Assembly: GCA_037833965.1 (NCBI GenBank)
Contig: AP031356.1
Span: 25,008,501-25,072,500 of the forward strand
Reading direction: 5' to 3'
DNA length: 64,000 nucleotides
Origin: Marchantia polymorpha subsp. ruderalis
Taxonomy: Eukaryota; Streptophyta; Marchantiopsida; Marchantiales; Marchantiaceae
The position numbers were made by a program, and so were the translations under genes. The notes beneath the pieces were generated by a model. The model made no database searches. It was not told where the DNA came from and worked only from the letters and a program-made list of their open reading frames with translations. Shown in pieces: positions 11,075-21,299 of this stretch; within the stretch, counting starts at the first letter, position 1; each line of letters starts with the position of its first letter.

Positions 11075-13150
11075 CTAACTTGTTGGATTCAATTCAAGCG
11101 ATTTACAATCGAAGGGAATGTTGTTGGCCTCACAGACTCGCAAAACTGCCTCGTAAGCATACGTCGGAGGCTTGAGATTCAACTCCTGCATGGTCCTGTA
11201 GGCTGCGGTGGCTGGTTCCCACCTGCCCTCATTTGCCATAGCCTCGATGAGTTTCGAGTAAGTGATAGCATCCGGTTGCATCTTTGCAGCTGTCATCTGC
11301 TGAATCACGTCCAGTGCTCTTTCACCATCGCCAGCCTTGGCACAAGCAGTGATGAGCGCGTTGTAAGTTATCAAGGAAGGTTGGATTCCGTTTGCTCGCA
11401 TCTCCTCTACCAACTGCAAGGCCTCCGGATAGGAACCGCCTCTTCCGCAAGCGGAAATCATTGTTGTGTATGCCACAATATTAGGCTCCACTCCCATATC
11501 CTGCATGTGCTTCCAAACCATTTTTGCTCCAGTGAGATGGTTACTTTTCTCTAGAGCGCTAAGAAGTGCTCCATAGCTCAAAACCCCAGGTTTCTGACCC
11601 CGTTCTATCATCTTATGAAACACCGAGACAGCTGAATCTGTCTCTCCTGCCTTGGCACAGGCGATGAGGGCGGCATTCCAAGAAAATCTGTCGGGCTCTA
11701 CGCCTCTCTGTATCATCTTTTCGAGCAGTTGCAGGGCCCACTTCCATATTCTCCTACTTTTGGCCGAGTTCAGCAGCACTTGGAAGTGGGACAGCATAAG
11801 TTTGCGAGTGTATGAATTCGGCTGCGGTCCAAGTTGCACCATGTGCTCAAATACCTCTAGAGCAGCCCACCACTTTTTACCCCAGCCCAAAGATTGAATC
11901 ACATGGTTGCACAGACTAACGCTCATGGGCAGCTGTTGTTTTCTCATATCCATGTACAGCAATTTCACAAACTTGTGATCTTCTTCACCGTCTCCACATG
12001 CTCGTATCAGCTTCTCGAAGATATTCCTGCTCAGCTGGACTTGCTTACTCTTCATTTTTGTCCACAGTCGTATCACCTCCTCCCGATTGATCTGGTGGGC
12101 GAGCAAGTAAGTGATCCTCTCGTAGCACATTTGCCTTACCAGAGTCTCCAGTTGCTGTTTCTGCTCGGCATCTCTCTTCATTTCGACTGCCTGACTCCCT
12201 TTCTTGCCTCTGCCTTCTTCTAGCCTCCGGCATTGCTGCTTGAATTCTCCAAATACGTCTAGAGCAGTTTCCACATCCCCTTTTCTTTCGAGAATCTGGA
12301 TTACGTTTCTAACAGTGAACAGAGAGGGTTGCAAACCCTGAGATTTTAAACTCCTAAAAATTTTCAAAGCGTAAGTATACGCCCCCTGTTGCTCATACAT
12401 GCTAATCAGCGTATTTTGGGTCACAATATCAGGAGCGATCCCACTTTCCTGCATCTTCCCGTAAACCATCTCTGCAATCTCCCACCGTCCATTGGCTTTG
12501 AGTGCTCCTAGCAAACTGTTGTACGTATACACATTGGGCTGTTTATCTTCTGTAACTTGTAACCATTCGAAAACAGCCAAGGCTGCTATTGGATTCCCCT
12601 CAAAACCCAGTTTCTGAACTGTAGTTGTAAATACAGGAAGGGGGAGATCGAGACCAGCTACGAGAGCATCCACATCGTCAGGCACTTTGACCTGCCGAAA
12701 GGCCCACGTCAAGGCTCTTACTACTGGAGTCGATTCTCTGTCGGAAGGTCTTTTATTCCGGACTTCATAAGCTATTCTCTCCAGAAGATCTGCCTGAGTC
12801 TTTTTGCTGACAATTGCGCCATTCCGCGAGCCCGCCTGCTGATGTTGCATTTCCCTGTCATCTTGGAAGGAAGTGATGGTGCTCGGTCTGAGCTGTACTA
12901 AACCCTTGGTCACCGATGTGAATTTACCACCTGTGTGGGTGACGAGCAAACCCGCAGTACATAACTGTGTCGAAATTACAGACGTATGAGAAGTGTGAGC
13001 GAGTGATGAAGGAGTGCGAGAAGTGCCAAAAGCAAGAGACGAGTGCGCGAGAGGAGACAAGCACGTCATTGGTTGTCCACAGCTGAAAACGAAGCTCGGT
13101 CGGAACCCCAGATTTCCTATCAAATGCAGCTCCAAAGCTCTGAAACGCAT
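11075..13150 (-). CDS. P-class PPR protein, LPE1-like, probably plastid-targeted
   Basis: Intronless 691-residue protein. Residues 1-100 are rich in Ser, Thr and basic residues and poor in acids, like an organelle transit peptide. Helical-repeat sequence follows. Clear PPR motifs of the 'Y-N-x-L-I-x-A-x-x-x-x-G' type start near residues 205, 240, 485, 521, 556, 591 and 626, with degenerate repeats between. Residues 308-345 form a charged insertion between repeats. The stretch around WWAALEVFEHM (427-437) and the following 'LxSHFQVLLNSA..RRIWKWALQLLEKM' pattern resemble Arabidopsis LPE1 (At3g46610), a P-class protein that acts on plastid psbA mRNA. No E, DYW or SMR domain is visible. The family binds organellar RNA base by base through repeat residues 5 and 35. 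Orthology to LPE1 is from memory; PPR identity is certain. Confidence 0.88.
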   Translation of the reverse strand: MRFRALELHLIGNLGFRPSFVFSCGQPMTCLSPLAHSSLAFGTSRTPSSLAHTSHTSVISTQLCTAGLLVTHTGGKFTSVTKGLVQLRPSTITSFQDDREMQHQQAGSRNGAIVSKKTQADLLERIAYEVRNKRPSDRESTPVVRALTWAFRQVKVPDDVDALVAGLDLPLPVFTTTVQKLGFEGNPIAALAVFEWLQVTEDKQPNVYTYNSLLGALKANGRWEIAEMVYGKMQESGIAPDIVTQNTLISMYEQQGAYTYALKIFRSLKSQGLQPSLFTVRNVIQILERKGDVETALDVFGEFKQQCRRLEEGRGKKGSQAVEMKRDAEQKQQLETLVRQMCYERITYLLAHQINREEVIRLWTKMKSKQVQLSRNIFEKLIRACGDGEEDHKFVKLLYMDMRKQQLPMSVSLCNHVIQSLGWGKKWWAALEVFEHMVQLGPQPNSYTRKLMLSHFQVLLNSAKSRRIWKWALQLLEKMIQRGVEPDRFSWNAALIACAKAGETDSAVSVFHKMIERGQKPGVLSYGALLSALEKSNHLTGAKMVWKHMQDMGVEPNIVAYTTMISACGRGGSYPEALQLVEEMRANGIQPSLITYNALITACAKAGDGERALDVIQQMTAAKMQPDAITYSKLIEAMANEGRWEPATAAYRTMQELNLKPPTYAYEAVLRVCEANNIPFDCKSLELNPTS

Positions 13151-15378
13151 TCAAATCTCTGAGGCAAGATCGCGTGGCTTCTGTCCGGTAAATGATATTC
13201 CCACCGCCGTGACTCGTCGTCGCAAGGTCCCGGAAGAAAATACTACCTCATCTGCTCGAGCGGTTCTGAACGATTTGATCATCCTTGATTGTGGAATTCT
13301 GTCACAATTTCGTCCGTTCTCATCACAAATTCCTTCATAGCGCGCCTACGATCTCCTGAAATTCAGAGGTATTCAGCGTACCATGGAAGCAGAAACAGAG
13401 CTGTAGCTAAAAAGGAGCAAGCACTACCTTCATCCACAAGTCAGACCTCCTCAAACCAATTATCTGGAAGATGTTCAAAATTGCGCAGGACTCCTGATCG
13501 TCTCCACCCGAAGAATGCTTTGTGCTGTTCCCGGCAGAGCTCAGCGAAGCAACCGCCAGACTGTTAATGGAGGTTTTACACTGACCACAGCTTCATCGCT
13601 CCGGTTCCACTGGAATGGCTTTCGTTGCAGCGCCCGGGCCCACCATCGCGTGCCTTCGATTTCCTGGTTCGGGATTCGGGGCTCGACTCCAATGGCGACG
13701 TCTCATTTGCTCCCTCATCTCTATCCCCAAGTCCTGACTTCCGACGTACCACGGTGGAAGACTGCAGTTCATATTGGAACTCTGCTGCTGTCCCTGCGTC
13801 CCCTGTGACTATGGTAGAGTATACTCGCGCTTTGCGTCAAGTCGGAAAATTCACATTCTCACATTTCGCCGCAACGCAAACGCAGCATGAGGAGGATGAA
13901 GGAAAGAGCCCTAAATTATGAATATTCACACATTAAATGCAAGACTATCACAATAATCACAAATCTAAATTCCTATTCCTTAGCCCTCTACTTGTTACTA
14001 AGAGTAGATCTTCCCACTCCTAACTTACAACTCAGTCATCATCTCATAATAAAAAAATTTTGTGGAATCATTTTTTTACAATATAAACTCAGAAGCTATT
14101 TCTGGCGTTCTATCTAATTCAGTAGATTATTTTGATACACATCAAGAAAGTATTCATATGATTTTGAATGCCACATAATTTTCATTGTGATCAAAAATTA
14201 AAGTAACTATACATTTGTCGCAAAAAATTATTTTAAGTTTGTGAAAAGTCCGCATTGAATTGATACATTTCTCACATATTAATATCTAGTATAGATCCAT
14301 GTACTATCATGAAGATCACCACTCTTATAACATTACCATTCCATCTACCATTCCAGAACATTATGAACTTGTTTATTCCTTTACGATAAAGCAATCAAAT
14401 TAATATAAGATACCTACATTTCTGAAAATGTATGATCAAGCTACTTTGGCTTTTTATCAGATTTTTTGAACAAGAATTCATAGAGAATTTGTATGTTTTG
14501 TGTTTCTTAATTGATAGATTCTATGATTTGTCGTACAAGAAAATAAGTGGGTGAAACATCAAAGGTGTGCTTTGGAGCGATGACTAAACCAATAAATGTT
14601 ATAAGTGACTCGTGAGGATGGAGTCCATTGCAAGGAAATGTGTTCAGATTGGGCTCTAGTTTTTCCAATTCGATCTAACAGTAGGTACTTAGCCGTCGCA
14701 AAATTCGATATGAGGTCCAGCTGATTAAAACGTCGTTCTATGCAAAGCTAAACCCGGAATCTCAGTCTCAAACTGGAACACACCAACTCACTTAGCAAAC
14801 TCTGAAGCATCACGCTTCAGCGAGAAGCGTGATACTCACGAGCAAAACCTCACGACACTGATGTAAATTCAAGCACCTGGTGTACCAGCAGCTACTGGGA
14901 CTACACTGTAGCTTTTAACGGGAAACAAAAGGATTGATAAAAATTCGCAGCACCTTTTCATATACAGAGATATATACCACTCATGTACAAGATACACTCC
15001 GACCGAGATTGTAAGTTCTTTTAAAAGGAAGAAGCTTTATCCAGAATCTTCACCATCGCAGGCACTTTTCTTCTGAACGTGCTGTTGGTGCATGTCTTTT
15101 ACACAGTAAACTGGACACTTATTTCCCAGGTAAACATATGGATAACTAAGCCTACCAAGATCGCTTCTGATGAAGCAATCTGAAAGATACCCACTCGAGC
15201 TTTATGGTTTGTGAAACCACAGTAGCACAAAAAACAGTCTTTCTACAAAAGATGCACAGAACTTCCACTCTTTACATGTGGTTACCTTGAATTGGTAACG
15301 AACAAACCACAACTTTCTCACAACCGCACAGCGACTCAAAAAAATGCAAACCCATTTCGAGTCTGAATGAGTCGGAAG
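13151..15378. other. PPR upstream region and SDH7 3' flank
   Basis: 13151-13900 has gene-like composition and likely contains the PPR promoter and 5' UTR; open frames there match nothing I know. 13900-14600 is AT-rich. 14600-15378 is mixed and likely includes the SDH7 3' UTR. Confidence 0.4.
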
Positions 15379-17116
15379 TCATACAGTCGTCTTGGCGGCC
15401 TCTTCAGCCCGCGCAGCACTTCTAGCTTCCACTCGCCAGTAGATCTCATACACAGAACCTGTTAAAGGAAAGACCACAATTAAAGATTCGACATCAATGA
15501 ACAACACGCTGTAATTGTTACAGTCAAATCGACTATATGACGGCACGATGTTCGCAGTAAAAGCTCACTTTTACAATTGAGCAAAAGATTAAATCGCTTC
15601 TTTCAACTTTTCATATCATGAACTGACAATTAGCACTCTTCTTTAGTTTCAAGCTTGGTTCAGCCAAGTCAACATCCGAGTAGAATAGATGATCCTATGT
15701 GGCCAGCCCTTGTCCTACAAAACGCATGTTCTCGTAATTTATCCAGCACCTTCTGTGATGGGAATTGGAGGTTCGCTAAACGGACCAAAATAACACCGGA
15801 ACTGTAGTAATTCTTCTATTTTCTTCTGGCCTACAGACAAGATCATGCTTCCACTGAATTTTCTTTCTAAAAAATACACTAGAAACAAAATTAAAGTATC
15901 CCCCCAGCAGGCAAAAGCTCCTGCATTTTTTTAACAGTACTGAAACTAAACCGTGCGGGAGCAACTTCAAAACAGGGTCAAATCCATTACAGATAATAGC
16001 ATGACTATTAGATCCCCGCGCAGTGCATTTCATAATCATGCGATACTCTCTGTTAGAAATCGATTCAACCACTGTCAAGCTAACTTAGCCCTAAGTCATT
16101 CATGATACTGACGGCAGTAAGAATCCAGCATACTACCGTGTTTGATTATAGTAATATAGCGTGTCGGAATTTGATCATTTCATTGACTGCTATGAGTCTG
16201 CTATATCAATATCTAGCTTCAGGGTAGACCTGTACTGTGGATCAATGATACCGTCAAATCGTTCTAAAAACTACTCGATCATTTGTTTTAGATACAAATA
16301 TATGATGGATAGAACGTTGTAATAATCTCAGTTCATCATGACTCTGTGATCTAGGTTACGATTTCTGTGAGCCCAGTCCCAATTGCTTCCTATTTAAAGG
16401 CAACCTCCTATTCACGTTTCGCAGAGCCGATGTTGGAACAAAAATTAAACCGTAGATTTAGGGTTCATTGCGATCACGCAGTACCAGACGGAAAGATATT
16501 ACGCGTTCAAACTGGTCTTCTGCTTAAATCAGTGTGAAAACATAGGTTATCAGATTTTGGCCAAAGATCTTTGAGATTCTCAAATCCTCTACTGGCACAG
16601 AAAACCATACCAGCTACGACGGCCATTACAAGCACGTCTCCGAACCTCTTGATCATCTGGATGGTACCCTTCGTAGATTGGAACTCCTTCAAGGCAGGAT
16701 CCTCAGCTAACAGCTGCATATGCGAGAAAAGAAAAACAAGAATCTTATTTCAGTTTGTTATATCAGCCAATGATAAGGCTTCGTCTGCTCCAACAGAAAA
16801 TATAGAGTTAAGCTACAATGAACATTATAATCTCTTAACAGAGCTCACAAGCACCACAAATCGAAGCATCGATTCAAAGTACTATGAGAGCCGCACGGAA
16901 GATGAACTGAATCTCCGTTCCTGTGTTTACTACATGAAAGTAAAGAAAACGGGCCGATGAGTGAATCGGATACACACAAGATGAGAGATCAAAGGTGCAG
17001 ACACGAACCGCTTTTTCTCGAGCACCAGGCTCTCCTGCCATCCTGCGAACCTGCACGGATGGGAAGCGCGGGACAGCAACCACGCGCTTAGCGAAAGCTC
17101 TCAAACCCCCCTGCAT
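15379..17116 (-). CDS. SDH7: Succinate dehydrogenase subunit 7, mitochondrial (3 exons)
   Basis: Plant-specific accessory subunit of respiratory complex II in the inner mitochondrial membrane. Exons: 17009-17116, 16611-16713, 15379-15458, with GT-AG junctions in phases 0 and 1, giving 96 residues. Residues 1-25 (MQGGLRAFAKRVVAVPRFPS then VQVRR) look like a mitochondrial presequence. They are followed by the family block 'G-x-R-E-K-A-L-L-A-E-D-x-A-L-K-x-F', a basic segment, one hydrophobic span at about residues 58-74 (GDVLVMAVVAGSVYEIY) and a charged Ala/Glu/Arg tail. This matches Arabidopsis SDH7 as remembered. An alternative start lies in frame at 17170 and would add 18 residues; I prefer 17116 because the presequence begins there. 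The exon 1 donor (GCG|GTTCGT) is weak but phase and homology agree. Confidence 0.87.
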
Positions 17117-18571
17117 TGTTGCCCAAGCACGATCGCTGCGAAATCGATCAGGGAAAAGACCAGAGTGCACTGACAGCAGCTACGCAATCGATGTTTCTGT
17201 GATCGAACAGACAGGAGTGTGATCGGCCCAGTAGTCACAAGGATCGCGTCTGCAGAAGCAGAATGCGACGAAGTGGGGATCTCACGAGAGAGAGAGAAAC
17301 GCGAGACCGATGGCAGCGACTCTGTTTTAGAAGATCGATGGCTGGCTGGACAAGTGGAGCGCCCTGTGCGCGCCGAGCGTGTGCCCGCCACTTCCTACCA
17401 TCTCTCGCGAGCCCCTCACGCTCCGGACCGAGCCGCGGACGAAAAAGATTCTGGAAAGAGACCGTGAAAGGCCCACCTCGAGGCCAGCACTACACTCTTG
17501 GCTACTAACGTGCCCGGCAGTAAATTCTCAGTTTACGAGCATACGGCAGGATTGAATGAGTGGTAAAAACAGCCTACTTGCACCTTGCTAATTACGATTA
17601 ACATTAGAGATCTTATTAAGAAGTCACGCTTCACACTGAATTGATAGATCATATGTCACTTCATATATATGGTAACTTGAATTTACACGAGTACTATAGA
17701 AAAAAATGGAGTAACTTTTCAAGTGAGGCAAAGATAATATGTAACTAGATACCTCTAGCATATATGTTATGTAGGACCTAGAATAATGATTTATCTTCAA
17801 TGTAGCCCTATTTGAAATGATTTTTTGCATGTATTATATTATGTAGTGCTGGTTTGTAACACATTGGCAAAACTAAACCGTATAAGAAATAGATGAAAAT
17901 TATATATCTGTTGTCAAGTAGAATAAAATATAATGGTTTTTTCATAAAACGTCAAAATCTATAGTTGGATAGAACCAAAGTATAACTATACTAATTGTAA
18001 TTTCATGAATTCTTTTTCAACTTTATCAAAGAAAAGTAGATAAACTTCAACGACAATACTCACTCTCATATTCTTGACCTTGAATTAGCAAGGACCCTTT
18101 GTAGTGCTTATTTCCCATACCACATGAAGCAAATACAGCAAAAATGTATTAATTTGTCTTTTTCCTTTTCTTCTTTACTCCATCAACCGAAAGTTGCTAG
18201 CTACTTGCAGCTAATCTCTACCAACAATTGTTAGAAAATAATGGGAGTATATCATGACTCTCAAATGAATGAAATGAAAGTGATATAAGCAATGTAAATC
18301 CCAATATCATCACTATGAAAACTATATGATAAGATTATCATGATATATACACTCTTGAGAATCAGACTCAATCCAAAGAATTTTATAATGAATTAAATTA
18401 TTTATTGTTCTTTGCAAGGTCTTAAAATTACACAAACAAAAATTGATGCAAATGTGATATATAATTAACTCACAAATCAATCCACTAATGCTGTTCGAAT
18501 TGCCATTCATAACTTCATGTTGTGACTAGAGATTGAAAATATGACACCCATTCATGCCTTGAGATGATCAG

Positions 18572-18822
18572 GCCAAAACAGACATTATAACTTCATGGAA
18601 GGTTGCTCACACATGATTAAGTAAGATAAATTGTGAAAATCAAGCCAAAACAGACATTATAACTTCATAGAAGGTTGCTCTCACATGATTAAGTAAGATA
18701 CATGGTGATTATCAAGCCAAAACATACATTATAACTTCATAGAAGGTTGCTCGCACATTATTAAGTAAGATACATGGTGATTATTGAGCCAAAACATACA
18801 TTATAACTTCATAGAAGGTTGC
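18572..18822. repeat. 72-bp tandem repeat, 3.5 copies
   Basis: Copies start at 18572, 18644, 18716 and 18788, each beginning GCCAAAACA, with an exact 72-bp period and a few substitutions per copy. The last copy stops after 35 bases at GAAGGTTGC. There are no unique spacers and no coding frame. Confidence 0.95.
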
Positions 18823-18849
18823 AGGTTCGATAAGGAAAATTTGATACAC

Positions 18850-19100
18850 AATCTAGCCAAGATATTCATGCATGCATTGCTAAAGAAAATACTTTGTAAA
18901 AGTTCCAATAATAAGAGTAATAACCAACCCCACTAATAGAATGTAAACTCTGTGTATACCTTTTTAAACCCCTAATACTCTCAGTATGCTAAGTAAACAC
19001 TTGTTGTAACTCTTTATTGTAACTCTCTCACTTGTAAGAGCAATCGGATTGATAAGAATGAAAGAGAGAAATATATCTTCCGTTTCATACATCTCATATG
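18850..19100 (+). mobile_element. Possible LTR fragment (retrotransposon remnant)
   Basis: The stretch contains a pyrimidine-rich run, TGTAACTCTTTATTGTAACT, then 'CAATCGGATTGATAAGAATGAA' and GAGAGAAATATATC. This is the style of plant LTR R/U5 regions just before element ends. No matching second LTR, primer-binding site or polyprotein was seen, so this is only a resemblance. Confidence 0.25.
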
Positions 19101-19814
19101 TATTTCTATCTAATATCACAAATCAGGATAATATCTAGAGGTGCAAGACTTGCTAAACATGTTGCAAACATTGTCTGCTATTTTGCATTTATGACAAATA
19201 TTCTTCATTGATATTAATCTTAGAATATCACACAAGATCAAGAAAGATGTCAAATTGCCATTCGCACTTTCAAAGTTGTTGGGTATGATGATGTCATTAA
19301 CGTTCTCATTATACTGCATTCACAATAAGTAAACTTTGATAGACTACAAATGAAAGAAGAATTAACACAATAGATAAATATTACTCATCGAACATTGAGT
19401 AAAACAAAATAACTTGCTCATCTCTTATATAGATAATACTTGCATACATCCTCGGCAAGCGACTCGTGTAAATATATTATAGAAGGATATTTATCATACT
19501 TTATTGCCGTACCAAGAATGTAAAATTCTTTTATCCGTGTCAAATAGTTGAGTTTTCTCTAATTTGGTATATATGATTCACGTTTTATATTATCTGCCGA
19601 TGAAAGAAACACAGAACTTGACACCATTATACGATAGATATGATGGACAATGGCAAATAGAAGTCTTCCCACAGGTAGGAGTTGATATTAAAACAAGAAG
19701 TGTTAAGAATGATACTCACATATTAACAAACAAAAATATTGAATGTAAAAAATTCATCTAGAAGAAAAGAAACTCTACAAATATCCATAGTAATGGTTAG
19801 TTATACCTCATTTT

Positions 19815-19945
19815 ACGCTAATTATCCCAACCTTTCATAAAAAATATCTTTGATTGATCGATACCATGCGAAGACACTTGACGCTAATTATCTCAACCTC
19901 TCCGAAGAAAGATCTTTGATTGATCCATACCATGCCAGACCGGCG
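19815..19945. repeat. 66-bp diverged tandem duplication
   Basis: Two copies start at 19815 and 19881. Both open with ACGCTAATTAT and share the core ATCTTTGATTGAT and the end ATACCATGC, with scattered differences. Confidence 0.85.
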
Positions 19946-21100
19946 ATATAGTCTTCGCGGGCATAGGGAGACATGGAGAAGAAATGCTAAAAATAGGAAT
20001 ATTAGATGAAGGATAACTAGCCGCTCCCATATCCACCATGTTCTATATGATTCTATGAAACTATCCAAAACGTTATAACGTTATGCAAACCGAGCCAATT
20101 CTAATAGATGTTTGAAGCCTATGTTGGGATTTGAATGACAAAAAGCACACTCTCAGTACGTGCAATTTTTACACCTACTGTCAACAAGGTGAGAAACCAT
20201 TTCACAACTTCCACGCTAGTGATTTAAAACTATCATCTTTCAATGAAGAAGAAATCAGCTGACACAAATTTACGGCTTGCTTCAGATGTAGACATAGTCA
20301 TTGGCTTTCATCCACGACAGCATAGATCATTCAATTATAATGTTATGAAATTTCAACGGAGACTCGGGAAATGTCATGCTCAAGCGAATTTTACTCAAAA
20401 GCAAAATTTTTATCACGGCTTTGAGTAATAAAAATTTCTTTCTTGGGAACAATCGTAGTACTCGTAACATCTTATCTCCGCACACCTGCTTTACTGTAAA
20501 ACCCATAGGACAGTCAATCCTTCCACGGCTCTACACAGACCCATAGTAACTTCCTAACTAGTGTCCAACTAATAAGACTATCTATCTATATGGTCGTTCT
20601 TTATCATGAACGCAACCTTCCTACTTAGTGCATGTGCTCAGAAAATCTCATAATCAGCAGAATAATTTTAGGGCTTATATTCGAGGCTACCACTACGTAT
20701 ATCTCTCGGGATTCCTTATGAAGCATATCTCCCATACAAATATGTGCAAGGTAATGATTAGCGCTTTCAAACTCTCATGGCCAATCCTTCCCTAAAAAAT
20801 CATTGCGTGGCTGCAACCTGGTCTCTTTGAGAAATTGTGAGGTTAAAAGAATGTCTCAGAAGGCTTTTGCTCCTCTCGAACAATCTTATGTTTCAAGGTG
20901 AATATTACATCTGTTATACCGCCAAGACAATCCATACCTTAAGGATTCTATGCGACTCATATTCCTTCAATCTGATTGATTCCCGGCCACCCCAAAAAAC
21001 CAGCTCCCTTCGCTATCATCTCTCATCAGACTCCGACAGATAATTGAGCTTTTGATAGAAGTTTTGACTGGATGGACTCGCCCGTCACTTTCACGTGTCG

Positions 21101-21163
21101 CTCTTGAAAAATCAAGAGCACTTGCCGTGCATACCCACACGGCAAGTGTTCTTGCCGTGTGGG
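21101..21163. repeat. Cluster of strong, partly competing hairpins
   Basis: 21101-21118 is a 7-bp stem with an AAAA loop (CTCTTGA/TCAAGAG). CACTTGCCGTG at 21119-21129 can pair with CACGGCAAGTG at 21138-21148. Alternatively CCCACACGGCAAG at 21134-21146 pairs perfectly with CTTGCCGTGTGGG at 21151-21163 around a 4-nt loop. The last two exclude each other. The site lies about 140 bases past the VPS35L stop codon. Confidence 0.85.
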
Positions 21164-21299
21164 CACGCCCTGATGTGCATGTTAAGAGATCCAAATTTAC
21201 TTCTTAACTCAATGAAGAAGTTTTGTCGCTGCTTAGCCTGTCGCCGGGTTTCCTTTCAACTAAATTGCAAGTTAGTTGTTAGTCACCCATGGCGCTTTT

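Larger units (their letters stand above)
17117..21299. other. Repeat-bearing spacer between SDH7 and VPS35L
   Basis: The SDH7 promoter side is of moderate GC to about 17520. AT-rich DNA follows with two tandem repeats, an LTR-like stretch and no credible coding region. The segment 20400-21299 should include the VPS35L 3' UTR with strong hairpins. Confidence 0.45.

Noticed and set aside
18572-18822. Regular repeats considered as a CRISPR array
   Set aside because: The units are directly contiguous with no unique spacers, and this is plant nuclear DNA.
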